DNA of 64,000 nt from Bacteroidota bacterium (GTDB lineage: Bacteria; Bacteroidota; Bacteroidia; UBA8524). The translations under genes were made by a program, and so were the position numbers. Under the pieces are notes generated by a model, which was not told where the DNA came from, ran no database searches, and saw nothing but the letters and a program-made list of their open reading frames with translations. The first letter of the stretch is position 1. Every line of letters begins with the position of its first letter. This document shows positions 15,563-25,575 of this stretch, one piece after another. The stretch is taken from positions 1 to 64,000 of the forward strand of contig WGMZ01000001.1 in NCBI GenBank assembly GCA_016124735.1, given 5' to 3'.

Positions 15563-18500
15563 CTATTCAATCACAACCGTCCCGCCACCATGATAACTAT
15601 GGTATTCCCCATTGTACATAGCATCGGCGCCGATGGGACCGAGTTTATATTTTCCCGGAGACACCGCCCGTACAATATAATAGTAGTAACGCGTGCTGGA
15701 TTGTGCCGTAGTGTAAAGGTTCACCCTGTCGTCCCTGAAATCGTAGTAATCCGGAGTGGATTTGTTCTTAATCCAGTTCATATTCGGGAAATCGTTCAGG
15801 CGGGGATTCTCAATCTCAAAACCTGCTGGCAGCATGTCAGTTATCGCCACATTCTCAACAGAACTGGCGGCCAGAGACGAAATTGCGACGCGAACCACCA
15901 CCAAGTCGTTTTGTTTGAAATGATTAGAGGTTATCGGATTGCCAAAACGGTCAAAGTAGCTTCTTCGAACCTGTAAAAAGTTATCGTTTTCTTCAAAGTT
16001 TCCAGCGGCATTGATGCCACTTACCTCAGCAAAAAAGTACACCATTTTACCATTTACCTCAAGCTCGAGCTTTCCACTTTGAAGGTCTTTGCGATTGATT
16101 TTAAGGTCTTCGTTGCCGTCGAATCTTCCAATAATTCTCCCGTCCGATTTAATCAGGGCGCTGACATTGTTGTCTCCTAAGCTTTTTTGCAATTTCCCCA
16201 ATGCCAGGAAGCTGAACACCAGTTCCTGGGTATTGTAGTATCTTCTGGATCTTAACTTATTGCTTAACAGTCGGGCCAGAACAGGAATTTGACTGTTCTT
16301 CTGGTCGATCTCTACCAGCGTATTCAGGCTGATGGCAAGGTTTCTGGTATCTGAGGAGAAATTTCCGGAGAATTCGGACCTCGATGCTTCATCGGGGTAA
16401 GCTGCGGGTATGAGGTTTTTAAAGGTATTCATATCTCCGAGCATGGCATAGGCAGCCGCCAGCATGTATCTGGAGTCCACACTCAAAAAGTCAATATTTG
16501 CCTTGAAGTGATTCATGAGCGAACGGTTCGGTTTGCCTGCAATGGACAATACATACAAGCTGTATATCTGAGCCCGATCGGCAATAATCCGGTTGGTCCA
16601 GGTTCCCTGATCAAGGTACCAGTGGCGTTCGGATAGCTTTTCTCCATTTCTGTATTCCAGGTAGGAAAGGCATCGGTTGATTACCTGCTGACTCACTTCG
16701 TATCCTGCTTTTTTCGCTTCCAACAAAAAATGAGTGGCATAGGCAGTGCCCCAATAACTGGTATAACTGCCACCCGGCCAGTAACTCATGGCTCCATTGT
16801 ATTGCTGCATATTGCTCAGTTTTATAATGGCCTGCTGAACATTGTATTCGGGATTGGTGGATGATTCCTGATATTCTCTGAAGTAATTTTTGTGTTTCGT
16901 AATGAAAGATGAGAGGTATATCTGTGGAAATGCTTTGGAGGTCGTTTGCTCGACACAACCATGCGGGTAACCGATAAGGTAGTTGAACTTGTCCATGAAT
17001 TGAATCAGAGGCGATTTACTCACGATGAGATTTACTTCTCTGCTTTCAGGAATCAGTTCGTCGAAGCGGTTCAAAATCACCTGATGGTTCCCTTTTTCGT
17101 ACATTCCACTTACTGTATGACGCGTCAATGGAACAGCTGGTCGAATGGTGATATCCAGCTCTTCCTTAAAAGTCTCACCCAGTCCCTGCACCAAAACGGT
17201 AATTTTTCCCTGTCCCATGCTTTCATTGGCCAATAGCCTGAAATCACCCTTGGTTTCTTCGTGGGCCGGTACGCTTACGGAAAGGGAGGAAGGTCCATCG
17301 AGCTTTAATTCTCCTTCGACCATGATCTGAATTTTGGCCTGGGTTGCTTTATCCGTGGTGTTTGCCAGATTAACGGGTAATCGTACTTCATCTCCCGGTG
17401 ATAAAAATCGGGGAAGAGAGGTATTGATCACGATGGGGTCGGCAATTGTCATGGGTTTGCTGGAGGCACCAAATGCAGACCCTTTGTAGCAAACTGCCAT
17501 CAATCGAATTTCTCCGTTGAATTGAGGAATGTCCAGTTCGTAGCTGGCTTCCCCTTTGCTGTTGGTATGTAAAATACCGCTCCATTTAGAAAGTAATTTG
17601 ACCCGCTTGTTCGCCAAAGGGTTTGCACGTTTGTCTCCTCCCATATCTTCGCGATCAGCATCTCCTCCGGAGCTTTTTTTGTTATTTAATTCGGGAAAGA
17701 GCATGGCGTAGATATCGTAACTGCTCACTTCCAAAGCCCGCTTCTGATAATAATAGCCATGTGGATCCGGAGTTTTAAAATGACGCAATTGAAGAATTCC
17801 TTCATCTACCGCAGCAAGGGTTACTTCAATATCGGATTCTGGTCTCGATTTGATGGTAATTTTTTGCTTGGTCCGTGAACGACTCTTATCAACGGCCACA
17901 ATTTCTACCGGCAGCCGGGATGATTTCTTTTCAACCATCACAGGAATATAGCCGTGGGCTACTGTAAGCGGCATGTTGGAGCCATTCATCGGACGAATCA
18001 GTGTGGCGGAAACATAGACATTGGGGACATGTTCATCTGTGACTTTAAAGCGGTATTCAGCTGATTTTTTGTCCGTTTCGATCACCTTGTATTGAAACAC
18101 ATTATCTCGTTCGATGCTCAGAAGGATTTTTCCCGAAAAAGGAGTTTTCATAAGAATTTTCACTTCGTCGCCTACCTGGTAGTGCTCCTGGTTGGTCTCC
18201 ATCTCAATCTGTCCTTCTGTACTCACCTCAAATGAATTGTTTTCCGTATATCCCCAGCCGTAGGAATAGAAATGATAGCTGACATAGGCTTGTGCACCCG
18301 GATCTTTAATGCGTATCTCGTATTCACCGCTTACTCTGGGAATATATTGAAAGGCGTATGGCTGACTGCCAAAGGTGATGTTTTTGGTCAGCTGAATTCG
18401 TTCTGCTTTTCTGGATCGGTATTGATAGTAATTGTTACTGTTTTCAATAACATTCTGCCATTCATAGCGATAAATTTCCACGCTGGCTTTTGCGCCATTT

Positions 18501-21007
18501 TTAAACCGGTCCTGCTGATCGACTGCAGCAAAAAGGATATTCATGGGTGAGTTGGTACTCACATAGTAGTCGTCCAACCGAATACCATAGAATACATCCT
18601 GAGTGAATATTCTGGCGTTTTTTTGCGAGTGAACTGGCCGTCCACTTTCGTCAAAAACCGTGGTAAAGGTTTTGATATTCACCAGTCCGGTGCCTTTCAT
18701 GCTTTTAGCAATGATCATGTTTTCGTCGATCATGCCCTGATCAGACGTTTTCCCTTCTCGTAAAACATTTTCATAGCGGGTATTGTCGCTGTTATAAAAA
18801 CGAAAGGCAGGAAAGTTTTTACTCCGGTAATCCACCCGATTCATTTGAAGGGTGAATTCATATTTTCTGTTGGCAGCAGGAGGGCCAAAGAAATTTTCAG
18901 CCATTGCATGGTAACGAAGGGTGTCTCCCGGTGTATAAATCTCCTGATTCAGTTTCCCTTTGATGTGAATACGATCGGGCATGAATTCCTCGACCTGAAT
19001 GGCATAACTCGCGAGGTATTTGTCGTTTCCATTGTATACTTCAAAATTATATCCACCGGTGAGCGCACTGCCTGGTAATTCGATGCTGGTTTCTATTGCT
19101 CCTTCTTTATTGGTTTTAACCTTTTCAGTTTTTAACTCCCGTCCGTTGGGCATTAAAAGTTTCCATTTCAGCGGCACTTCTCCCACACTTTTCCAATCGT
19201 TGGTGCGAACCAGTGTGTTTAAATGGATGGTTTCTCCTGGGCGGTATAAATTTCTTTCGCCGTAGATATAGGCATCAAAACCCGTGGCGTTTTCATATTT
19301 TCCACCCACATCGAAACGAGAGGTTTCCACAGCCGTATTGGAGAAAGGAACAAAATTGAAGTCCTTGGCAGTTTGTACCGTCACCATGGCCGGTTTAAAA
19401 CCGGGGGCGGTTTCATTCAGTTTATCAAAAATAAGGACCCCATCAGGGCCTGTTTTTCCCTCTACCATGAGCTGGTTGTTGCTACTCACAAGTTGCACGT
19501 CGACTCCTGAGAGTGGACGGGTATCCATGATACTATGTGCCATGATCAGCACACGGTTCTCCATTACCTTGGTCATTATTCCGACATCAGAAACGGAGAT
19601 GAGCTTGGAGGCGCGCAGGTATCGTTGTCCAGATGATTGAACCATAACGAAATAGATGCCTCGGTAATCTTTGCTTTGATTGGGTATATCAATCTTCAAG
19701 GTACGAATGCCATTGATCTTGGGCAGGCTGTTGGTACTGATTTCTTGTTCCGAGAGTAAATCGCTGAAATTTCCGCTTTCATCTGGGCGGTAAATGGTTT
19801 TGGTGCCCGTGTATTCTTCTAATTCATAGTCATAATCCCAGTTTTCATAGGTGTTATAGCGTAAATAAGCGAGGATATTGTTCTGGTATATTTTATAGAT
19901 CTTAACTTTGATCTTGTCGACATTGACAATATTGACTCCGATGTTTTGTGCTCCCGCACTGCTCAGATAAATTGCTTTTTCATTCGTGAATCCAATGCTG
20001 GGCTTCAATTCTCCAAAACTCAGATTCTTTTGAAAGTCGTCTTTCATTTTTCCACCGAACACTCCTTCCAGCTTTTTAAAGATGGTGAGGGAGTATACCT
20101 GACTTATATCAAAACTGCCTTTGATTTCAAATCCGTTTTCCAGCTTTTCTGCATTGGTTGAGATGGATGGACTCAATTTATAAATACCACTTAAATCGAC
20201 GTTCTGCAGCTCTTGAGAAGTATAAACGGTAATGGTTCCTTCTCCGTTTTCGTATACCGCACTCACTTCAGTGACTTCCAGGCGGAGCCTGGAAGGAAGC
20301 ACTACCGATAGTTCCTGATCCTCTTGACTTTCCTTTTCACTGCCGGCAATGCGGAGTCCTTTTTTCATCCGAATCCGGAGCAACACATCCTCTTCTCCTT
20401 TATTTGCAGGATCAACAAGCAATTTGATTTGTTTATCACTGGCGTTGCTCAGCACCTGGCCTTCTGTTTTTTCATCATCTACAAAAAATTCCAGCATGGA
20501 TGCAAGTCCGTTGACTTCTACTTTATAATTAAAATCCAGCTGAACCTGCATTCTCACATCTTGTGAACCTTCCTGGCGTGACCAATAGGCCTGAATTGAT
20601 TCTGCCTTTAGATAAGGCGTGTGAAACGAGAAGTCATTTTTCAGCTCATCACTGAGGTACAAAGATTCTCCTTCCGTATCATTCAAAATTTCGGACTGGA
20701 CCCTCAAAGTATAATCGGTGCTTGGAGCAAATGAATGTTCCGGGGAAAAACTCAAAGTGTTCGGACTGCTCCATCGAAAACGTCCGGCCACTTCCGGTTC
20801 TATTTTGAAATATGGCACACTGTCCCATACACCAATCTTATCGGTGCTCACTAAATCATGGCTAAAAGTGAATTCAAGATTTTGCTGAAGGGCGATCTGG
20901 TCGCCGAAATTTTTGGTTTCTACAAAGACCTCGTTGCCCGGCTTTCTGGCACACGAGGTTAGAGCCAATAAAGCAATAAGGCTGAGGGTTTTAGTAATTT
21001 TAATCAT
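15563..21007 (-). CDS. Alpha-2-macroglobulin family lipoprotein with intact thioester
   Basis: At 1814 residues this is a full-length bacterial alpha-2-macroglobulin. It has a lipoprotein signal (LIALLALTSC), a series of MG domains (the MG2-like stretch includes GERNLYRPGETIHLNTLVR) and the thioester motif GCVEQT with C1351 and Q1354. An alpha-helical thioester domain follows, then a C-terminal receptor-like domain. Such proteins trap attacking proteases in the periplasm and are thought to guard the envelope. In many bacteria the partner is a penicillin-binding protein 1C, which is absent here; a MepA-like lipoprotein follows instead. It is divergent from guaA. The bait region sequence does not reveal its target. 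Confidence 0.92.
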   Translation of the reverse strand: MIKITKTLSLIALLALTSCARKPGNEVFVETKNFGDQIALQQNLEFTFSHDLVSTDKIGVWDSVPYFKIEPEVAGRFRWSSPNTLSFSPEHSFAPSTDYTLRVQSEILNDTEGESLYLSDELKNDFSFHTPYLKAESIQAYWSRQEGSQDVRMQVQLDFNYKVEVNGLASMLEFFVDDEKTEGQVLSNASDKQIKLLVDPANKGEEDVLLRIRMKKGLRIAGSEKESQEDQELSVVLPSRLRLEVTEVSAVYENGEGTITVYTSQELQNVDLSGIYKLSPSISTNAEKLENGFEIKGSFDISQVYSLTIFKKLEGVFGGKMKDDFQKNLSFGELKPSIGFTNEKAIYLSSAGAQNIGVNIVNVDKIKVKIYKIYQNNILAYLRYNTYENWDYDYELEEYTGTKTIYRPDESGNFSDLLSEQEISTNSLPKINGIRTLKIDIPNQSKDYRGIYFVMVQSSGQRYLRASKLISVSDVGIMTKVMENRVLIMAHSIMDTRPLSGVDVQLVSSNNQLMVEGKTGPDGVLIFDKLNETAPGFKPAMVTVQTAKDFNFVPFSNTAVETSRFDVGGKYENATGFDAYIYGERNLYRPGETIHLNTLVRTNDWKSVGEVPLKWKLLMPNGRELKTEKVKTNKEGAIETSIELPGSALTGGYNFEVYNGNDKYLASYAIQVEEFMPDRIHIKGKLNQEIYTPGDTLRYHAMAENFFGPPAANRKYEFTLQMNRVDYRSKNFPAFRFYNSDNTRYENVLREGKTSDQGMIDENMIIAKSMKGTGLVNIKTFTTVFDESGRPVHSQKNARIFTQDVFYGIRLDDYYVSTNSPMNILFAAVDQQDRFKNGAKASVEIYRYEWQNVIENSNNYYQYRSRKAERIQLTKNITFGSQPYAFQYIPRVSGEYEIRIKDPGAQAYVSYHFYSYGWGYTENNSFEVSTEGQIEMETNQEHYQVGDEVKILMKTPFSGKILLSIERDNVFQYKVIETDKKSAEYRFKVTDEHVPNVYVSATLIRPMNGSNMPLTVAHGYIPVMVEKKSSRLPVEIVAVDKSRSRTKQKITIKSRPESDIEVTLAAVDEGILQLRHFKTPDPHGYYYQKRALEVSSYDIYAMLFPELNNKKSSGGDADREDMGGDKRANPLANKRVKLLSKWSGILHTNSKGEASYELDIPQFNGEIRLMAVCYKGSAFGASSKPMTIADPIVINTSLPRFLSPGDEVRLPVNLANTTDKATQAKIQIMVEGELKLDGPSSLSVSVPAHEETKGDFRLLANESMGQGKITVLVQGLGETFKEELDITIRPAVPLTRHTVSGMYEKGNHQVILNRFDELIPESREVNLIVSKSPLIQFMDKFNYLIGYPHGCVEQTTSKAFPQIYLSSFITKHKNYFREYQESSTNPEYNVQQAIIKLSNMQQYNGAMSYWPGGSYTSYWGTAYATHFLLEAKKAGYEVSQQVINRCLSYLEYRNGEKLSERHWYLDQGTWTNRIIADRAQIYSLYVLSIAGKPNRSLMNHFKANIDFLSVDSRYMLAAAYAMLGDMNTFKNLIPAAYPDEASRSEFSGNFSSDTRNLAISLNTLVEIDQKNSQIPVLARLLSNKLRSRRYYNTQELVFSFLALGKLQKSLGDNNVSALIKSDGRIIGRFDGNEDLKINRKDLQSGKLELEVNGKMVYFFAEVSGINAAGNFEENDNFLQVRRSYFDRFGNPITSNHFKQNDLVVVRVAISSLAASSVENVAITDMLPAGFEIENPRLNDFPNMNWIKNKSTPDYYDFRDDRVNLYTTAQSSTRYYYYIVRAVSPGKYKLGPIGADAMYNGEYHSYHGGGTVVIE

Positions 21008-21132
21008 GGCAATTTTATAGGATTTCTGAATATACTATTTCATAATTGGATTAACGTAATTCGGTTAGAATTTGATACCTGCAGATCGAATTTTTATTTC
21101 CCACTGGCAAAAAGGCATATGGCGAAAAAGAA

Positions 21133-21140
21133 TAACTTTG
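21133..21140 (+). promoter_or_regulatory. Candidate -7 element of guaA
   Basis: TAACTTTG fits TAnnTTTG exactly and lies 15 bases before the chosen ATG, which leaves a very short leader. The -33 side is poor. It argues against a start at 21072. Confidence 0.45.
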
Positions 21141-21155
21141 CCGCTTCATCGATTT

Positions 21156-22676
21156 ATGACAGAAAAAATCATCATTCTGGATTGCGGCTCTCAGTATACA
21201 CAGTTGATCGCGCGCCGCGTCAGGGAACTGAATGTCTATTCAGAAATCCATCCATACAATCACATGCCTGAGTTGGATGAAACGGTTAAGGGAATCATTA
21301 TTTCAGGTTCTCCGTATTCGGTTCGCGACCACCATGCACCTCAGATAAATACCGAATTTCGTGGAAACTACCCGGTACTTGGAGTTTGTTATGGTGCACA
21401 GTTTTTGGCTCAAAGCAATGGTGGAGATGTACAGGCAAGCAAGCATAGAGAATATGGTCGCGCGGCTTTGTCGGCCAGTGATAATGAGCTGTTTGCCGGG
21501 ATGAAACGGGCTTCCGTGGTATGGATGTCGCATGGTGATACCATTACGGAATTGCCAGACAATTTTGAATTGATTGCCTCCACGGAATCTGTCCAAAATG
21601 CTGCGTTTAAAATCAAGGGAGAAACGACCTATGGGATTCAGTTTCATCCCGAAGTGACTCATAGCGAAGAAGGAAAAATTCTGTTGAAGAATTTCATCAT
21701 TGATATCTGCGGTTGCTCGGGCGATTGGACACCAGAGCACTTTATTGAGTCTACAATCAAAGATATTCGCGAGCAGGTGGGCGATGACAAAGTCATCCTC
21801 GGACTCAGTGGTGGAGTGGATTCATCTGTAGCGGCTGTATTGATTGAGGAGGCCATTGGAGATCAGCTTCAATGTATTTTCATTGACAATGGCCTGCTGC
21901 GTAAAGATGAATTTGATTCCGTTCTGGAAAGCTATAATGGCATGGGACTCAATGTGAAGGGGGTGCGTGCCGGACATCTGTTTTTGGATGCATTGGCTGG
22001 CGTAACCGACCCGGAAAAGAAAAGAAAAGCAATTGGAAAGGTATTTATTGACGTTTTCGAAGAAGAATCGAATAAAATTGAAAATGCCAGGTGGCTTGCC
22101 CAGGGTACCATCTACCCTGATGTAATTGAATCGGTATCCGTAAAAGGGCCGAGTGCCACCATTAAATCGCACCATAACGTGGGTGGGCTGCCTGAAAAAA
22201 TGAATTTAAAAGTTTTGGAGCCACTGCGTCTATTATTCAAAGATGAAGTACGCAGGGTCGGACGCGGTTTGGAGATTGACAATGCCATTTTGGATCGCCA
22301 CCCATTCCCCGGACCGGGTCTCGCTATTCGGATACTTGGAGACATTACGGAAGAGAAAGTCCGTATTACCCAGGAAGCAGATGCCATATTTATCCATGGA
22401 ATGAAAGAACATGGTCTGTATGATCAGATTTGGCAGGCGGGTGCCATTTTCCTGCCAATCAATTCTGTGGGAGTAATGGGCGATGAAAGAACGTATGAGA
22501 ATGTAATTTGCCTTCGTGCCGTAACTTCGGTGGATGGTATGACTGCCGATTGGGGACATTTACCTCGTGAATTTTTAGCACATATATCGAACAAGATAAT
22601 CAACCAGGTTAAAGGCATAAACAGGGTCGTCTATGATATCAGCTCCAAACCCCCTGCGACAATTGAGTGGGAATAA
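21156..22676 (+). CDS. guaA: GMP synthase (glutamine-hydrolysing)
   Basis: It converts XMP to GMP using glutamine and ATP. All parts are present in 506 residues. The class I glutamine amidotransferase has C78 in GVCYGAQF and H164/E166 in FHPEVTH. The PP-loop ATP pyrophosphatase has SGGVDSS (218-224). The C-terminal dimerisation domain ends in PPATIEWE. The start at 21156 is where the conserved [16 protein letters not shown] begins; the longer frame from 21072 contains the likely promoter. The downstream lipoprotein gene starts inside its 3' end. Confidence 0.97.
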   Translation: MTEKIIILDCGSQYTQLIARRVRELNVYSEIHPYNHMPELDETVKGIIISGSPYSVRDHHAPQINTEFRGNYPVLGVCYGAQFLAQSNGGDVQASKHREYGRAALSASDNELFAGMKRASVVWMSHGDTITELPDNFELIASTESVQNAAFKIKGETTYGIQFHPEVTHSEEGKILLKNFIIDICGCSGDWTPEHFIESTIKDIREQVGDDKVILGLSGGVDSSVAAVLIEEAIGDQLQCIFIDNGLLRKDEFDSVLESYNGMGLNVKGVRAGHLFLDALAGVTDPEKKRKAIGKVFIDVFEEESNKIENARWLAQGTIYPDVIESVSVKGPSATIKSHHNVGGLPEKMNLKVLEPLRLLFKDEVRRVGRGLEIDNAILDRHPFPGPGLAIRILGDITEEKVRITQEADAIFIHGMKEHGLYDQIWQAGAIFLPINSVGVMGDERTYENVICLRAVTSVDGMTADWGHLPREFLAHISNKIINQVKGINRVVYDISSKPPATIEWE

Positions 22677-23913
22677 ATTTTCTTTCATAATTCTGATTTT
22701 CCTTCTTGGAGGGGTGGCTTGCAGCGCATCAAAGCAAAGCAGCTACCTTCAAAATGAAAAGAAGGAAACGACACAAAATCCGGATGATATAATCCCGGAC
22801 AAGAGGAAGCAGGAGGACGAAATCAAGCAAAAGAGTCATCCGGAAAAACCGGAAATCGTGAATGATTTTCACGTTGCTGTTTTGCTTCCTTTCTCCTTAA
22901 ACAAAGATATCCTTCCCAGTAGTCGGGAATACGTGGTACTTGAATCAGTTACCGACTATTACCAGGGTATTTTACTGGCCCTTGATGATTTAAAGAAGTT
23001 TGGCATTGTGATCACCCTGCATGTCTACGATACTCAGAAAGATTCCATTCATACCGCAGCTTTATTGAAAAAGCCCGAAATGGCTTCGATGGACCTTATC
23101 ATCGGACCACTGGATCCTCCCTGTTTTCAAATGATTAATACTTTTTCAAAATCCTATTCCATTCCTATCGTTGCACCGTTTTCCCTTGTAAATAGTCAGA
23201 CTCCGGCTAATCCGCTGGCATTTTACTGCAGTCCTGATTTGGAATCGTATGGGCTTGCGGCCGGATCTTATATGTCTGAACACCGGAAAAATGCACGTTT
23301 TTTTTACCTCTCTGATGGTTCCTCTACCGATAAAGCGTTTAAAAAAGGACTGAACGTTTGGAAAGATTCCATGGGACTTAAAATTACCGAACGAAAAATT
23401 GTTCCTGAGATGGATGTCATGCCGCTTTTGAGCAAAAACGACAGCATCACGAATTATATCCTGCTTCCAAGCGACAACGAAAAAATGGTCAATCTGGCAC
23501 TTCGTTCTTTTAAACCGGCAGAGGAGGAAGAATACCGGTTGAAAGTTATTGGTTTGGATACCTGGATGGATTTCAGAGATCCGGAGATGGATCATTGGGA
23601 TAAAATGCAGGCCTGCATCATTACCGCATGGTCTGAAAACAGTGAGGACAGCAGCTTTCAGAAATTCAACAATACCTTTCGTGAAAAGTTCCAAATTCCT
23701 CCCGGGAAATACGCCTTGAAAGGCTACGATCAGATGATGTTCTTCGGAGAGGCTTTGCTGGCATTTGGTAAGGGGTTTCCTGCCTATACCCGAGACACTG
23801 AATTTATGGGAGTGGGCATGGATTTTACCTGGCATTTCACCGGTAGAGTAATTCAAAACCGGGCATTGCGTCTGCTTCATTACTACGATTATCGATTTGT
23901 TTACAAGCCATGA
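22633..23913 (+). CDS. Periplasmic-binding-protein-like lipoprotein downstream of guaA
   Basis: The protein is 426 residues with a lipoprotein signal (lipobox GGVAC near residue 30) and a charged linker (40-75). The rest is a type I periplasmic-binding fold: [36 protein letters not shown], and a final substrate-lobe region. Relatives after guaA in other Bacteroidota often carry LysM repeats; none are seen here. The ATG at 22633 lies 44 bases inside guaA. A TTG at 22663 would give a shorter, more typical signal peptide and cannot be excluded. It is coupled to the next gene by an ATGA overlap. The ligand is unknown; cell-wall sensing is one option. Confidence 0.7.
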   Translation: MISAPNPLRQLSGNKFSFIILIFLLGGVACSASKQSSYLQNEKKETTQNPDDIIPDKRKQEDEIKQKSHPEKPEIVNDFHVAVLLPFSLNKDILPSSREYVVLESVTDYYQGILLALDDLKKFGIVITLHVYDTQKDSIHTAALLKKPEMASMDLIIGPLDPPCFQMINTFSKSYSIPIVAPFSLVNSQTPANPLAFYCSPDLESYGLAAGSYMSEHRKNARFFYLSDGSSTDKAFKKGLNVWKDSMGLKITERKIVPEMDVMPLLSKNDSITNYILLPSDNEKMVNLALRSFKPAEEEEYRLKVIGLDTWMDFRDPEMDHWDKMQACIITAWSENSEDSSFQKFNNTFREKFQIPPGKYALKGYDQMMFFGEALLAFGKGFPAYTRDTEFMGVGMDFTWHFTGRVIQNRALRLLHYYDYRFVYKP

Positions 23914-25079
23914 GTCGTGCGGGAATCCGTATTCATCAGGCTGCTGAGGTTCTTCGTTTGTGGGATCCGTCCTTGCCATTTGCACCATTTTTCAGGCAAA
24001 ATTGCCAGAAGCACAAGGAGTGGGGAAGCCGCGACCGACGTGAAATTAAAGCGCTCTGTTATTCCTGGTTTCGTCTGGGGCAGGTATCCCACCTGATCGA
24101 AGAGAATGAATCCGCATTGGCATGGGCCGCGTACCTGTATGAAACAGAGATGCATCAATGGTTGACCGATTGGCAGGCAAAGGGACTTTTACCCCGCGAT
24201 TTAGAGGTTTTGGATTCCCTGGATGCGCGCATGCGGCAATTTCGTGAATTTCTGAACCTGGAAAATCCATTTTTCCCGCTGGCAGATGAAATTTCTCCGG
24301 CACTTGCCGAGTGGAATGCTGATGAAAGCCTGGCGATGCCATCCCGACTCTGGTTTCGTTGCAGGAAAGACAGAAAAGAAGAGCTTATTCAACTTCTTCG
24401 TACTCATAAGATTGAATTTACCGTAGATGGACTGGCATTTGGAATGGACACGGGCATCAATCTCGATCTGATCCTGGGAAAACAAGCATCTTCATTTGGC
24501 GCAATTCAGGACAGAGCATCGCAAGAAGTCATCAGGCGGATAGATTGGAATGGATATTCCGTTTGGGACACCTGTACCGCGTCCGGAGGCAAAGCCTTGC
24601 AAATAATGCAGGAATTCACTCCGGCCAGTCTTTTTTGCACGGATGTACGCGCATCCATTCTCGAAAATCTGAAGAGACGCTTTCAGTCCGCCGGAATGAA
24701 AATTCCAACGAATGGGGTGATGGATTTAAGCAGGTCGCAACCCAATCAGGCAAAAAAAGAATACGATCGAATTTTATGTGATGTGCCCTGCTCGGGAAGC
24801 GGGGTATTTGCCCGCAACCCGGATTCCATGCAACGCATGAACGAAGATTTATTAATACATTATTTGATGGTTCAGGAGAAAATTATTCTCCATACAGTTC
24901 CATTTTTAAAAAAGGGCGGCATCCTCGTATATGCCACCTGCAGTGTATACGAAAAAGAAAATGAAGGACATTTTGAGCGATTTGCCTCCATTGGACTCCA
25001 ACTGAAAGAATGGTCCTATCTTAACTACCGGGCAGAGGGTGGGGATATACTCTTTTATGCTCTATTCGAAAAGTCCTGA
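23910..25079 (+). CDS. RsmB/NSUN-family RNA m5C methyltransferase
   Basis: The 389-residue enzyme should transfer a methyl group from S-adenosylmethionine to C5 of a cytosine in RNA, most likely 16S rRNA. Motif IV DVPCSGSG (291-298, C294) and motif VI YATCSVYEKEN (341-351, catalytic C344) are intact. Motif I reads DTCTASGGKAL where the family usually has AAPGGK. The N-terminal 130 residues are an all-helical domain as in RsmB. It overlaps the lipoprotein gene by 4 bases and the convergent rnhA by 18 bases. Confidence 0.87.
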   Translation: MSRAGIRIHQAAEVLRLWDPSLPFAPFFRQNCQKHKEWGSRDRREIKALCYSWFRLGQVSHLIEENESALAWAAYLYETEMHQWLTDWQAKGLLPRDLEVLDSLDARMRQFREFLNLENPFFPLADEISPALAEWNADESLAMPSRLWFRCRKDRKEELIQLLRTHKIEFTVDGLAFGMDTGINLDLILGKQASSFGAIQDRASQEVIRRIDWNGYSVWDTCTASGGKALQIMQEFTPASLFCTDVRASILENLKRRFQSAGMKIPTNGVMDLSRSQPNQAKKEYDRILCDVPCSGSGVFARNPDSMQRMNEDLLIHYLMVQEKIILHTVPFLKKGGILVYATCSVYEKENEGHFERFASIGLQLKEWSYLNYRAEGGDILFYALFEKS

Positions 25080-25550
25080 TTCTTTTTGACTTTTTTCCTC
25101 AGCCTCAAATGTACTGTCAATTTTAAACGGACCCTTGTCCGCTGCCTCCGTCGCCAATTGATCGCAGCGTTCATTCAATGGATGTCCGTTATGGCCTTTA
25201 ACCCAGAAAAATTTTGGTTTGTATTGGGCTAAATATGGGATGAGCATCCGCCACATATCTGCATTCTTTTTCCCTTTGAAATTGGTCCTTTGCCAGGATT
25301 GCAGCCAGCCCTTGGTAATGGCATCGCAAACATACCTGCTGTCTGTGTGAATTTCTATAGGCAGATCGCTTCTTTTCAGCGCTTGCAAAGAACGAATGAC
25401 GGCAAGAAGCTCCATTCGGTTATTGGTGGTTCTTCGAAATCCTTCACTCAGTTCTCGCCTGTGTTTCCCCGCCATCAGCACTGCTCCATAGCCTCCAGGG
25501 CCCGGATTTCCTCTTGCTGCGCCGTCTGTATAGATGACAATCTTTTCCAC
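25062..25550 (-). CDS. rnhA: Ribonuclease HI
   Basis: It degrades the RNA strand of RNA-DNA hybrids. The catalytic carboxylates D9 (YTDGAARGNPGPGG), E47 (NNRMELLA), D70 (HTDSRYV) and D130 (NERCDQLA) are all present, as is the basic handle region WLQSWQRTNFKGKKN. The length of 162 is normal. The start is GTG at 25550; no nearby in-frame ATG is better. The C-terminal 25 residues are charged and poorly conserved. Its 3' end overlaps the convergent methyltransferase gene by 18 bases. Confidence 0.95.
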   Translation of the reverse strand: MEKIVIYTDGAARGNPGPGGYGAVLMAGKHRRELSEGFRRTTNNRMELLAVIRSLQALKRSDLPIEIHTDSRYVCDAITKGWLQSWQRTNFKGKKNADMWRMLIPYLAQYKPKFFWVKGHNGHPLNERCDQLATEAADKGPFKIDSTFEAEEKSQKESGLFE

Positions 25551-25575
25551 CTTCCAATATTAATGAATTCAACTC

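Noticed and set aside
23146-23988. 280-codon minus-strand frame over the lipoprotein gene
   Set aside because: Antisense to a gene with lipobox and binding-protein motifs; no recognisable protein features.
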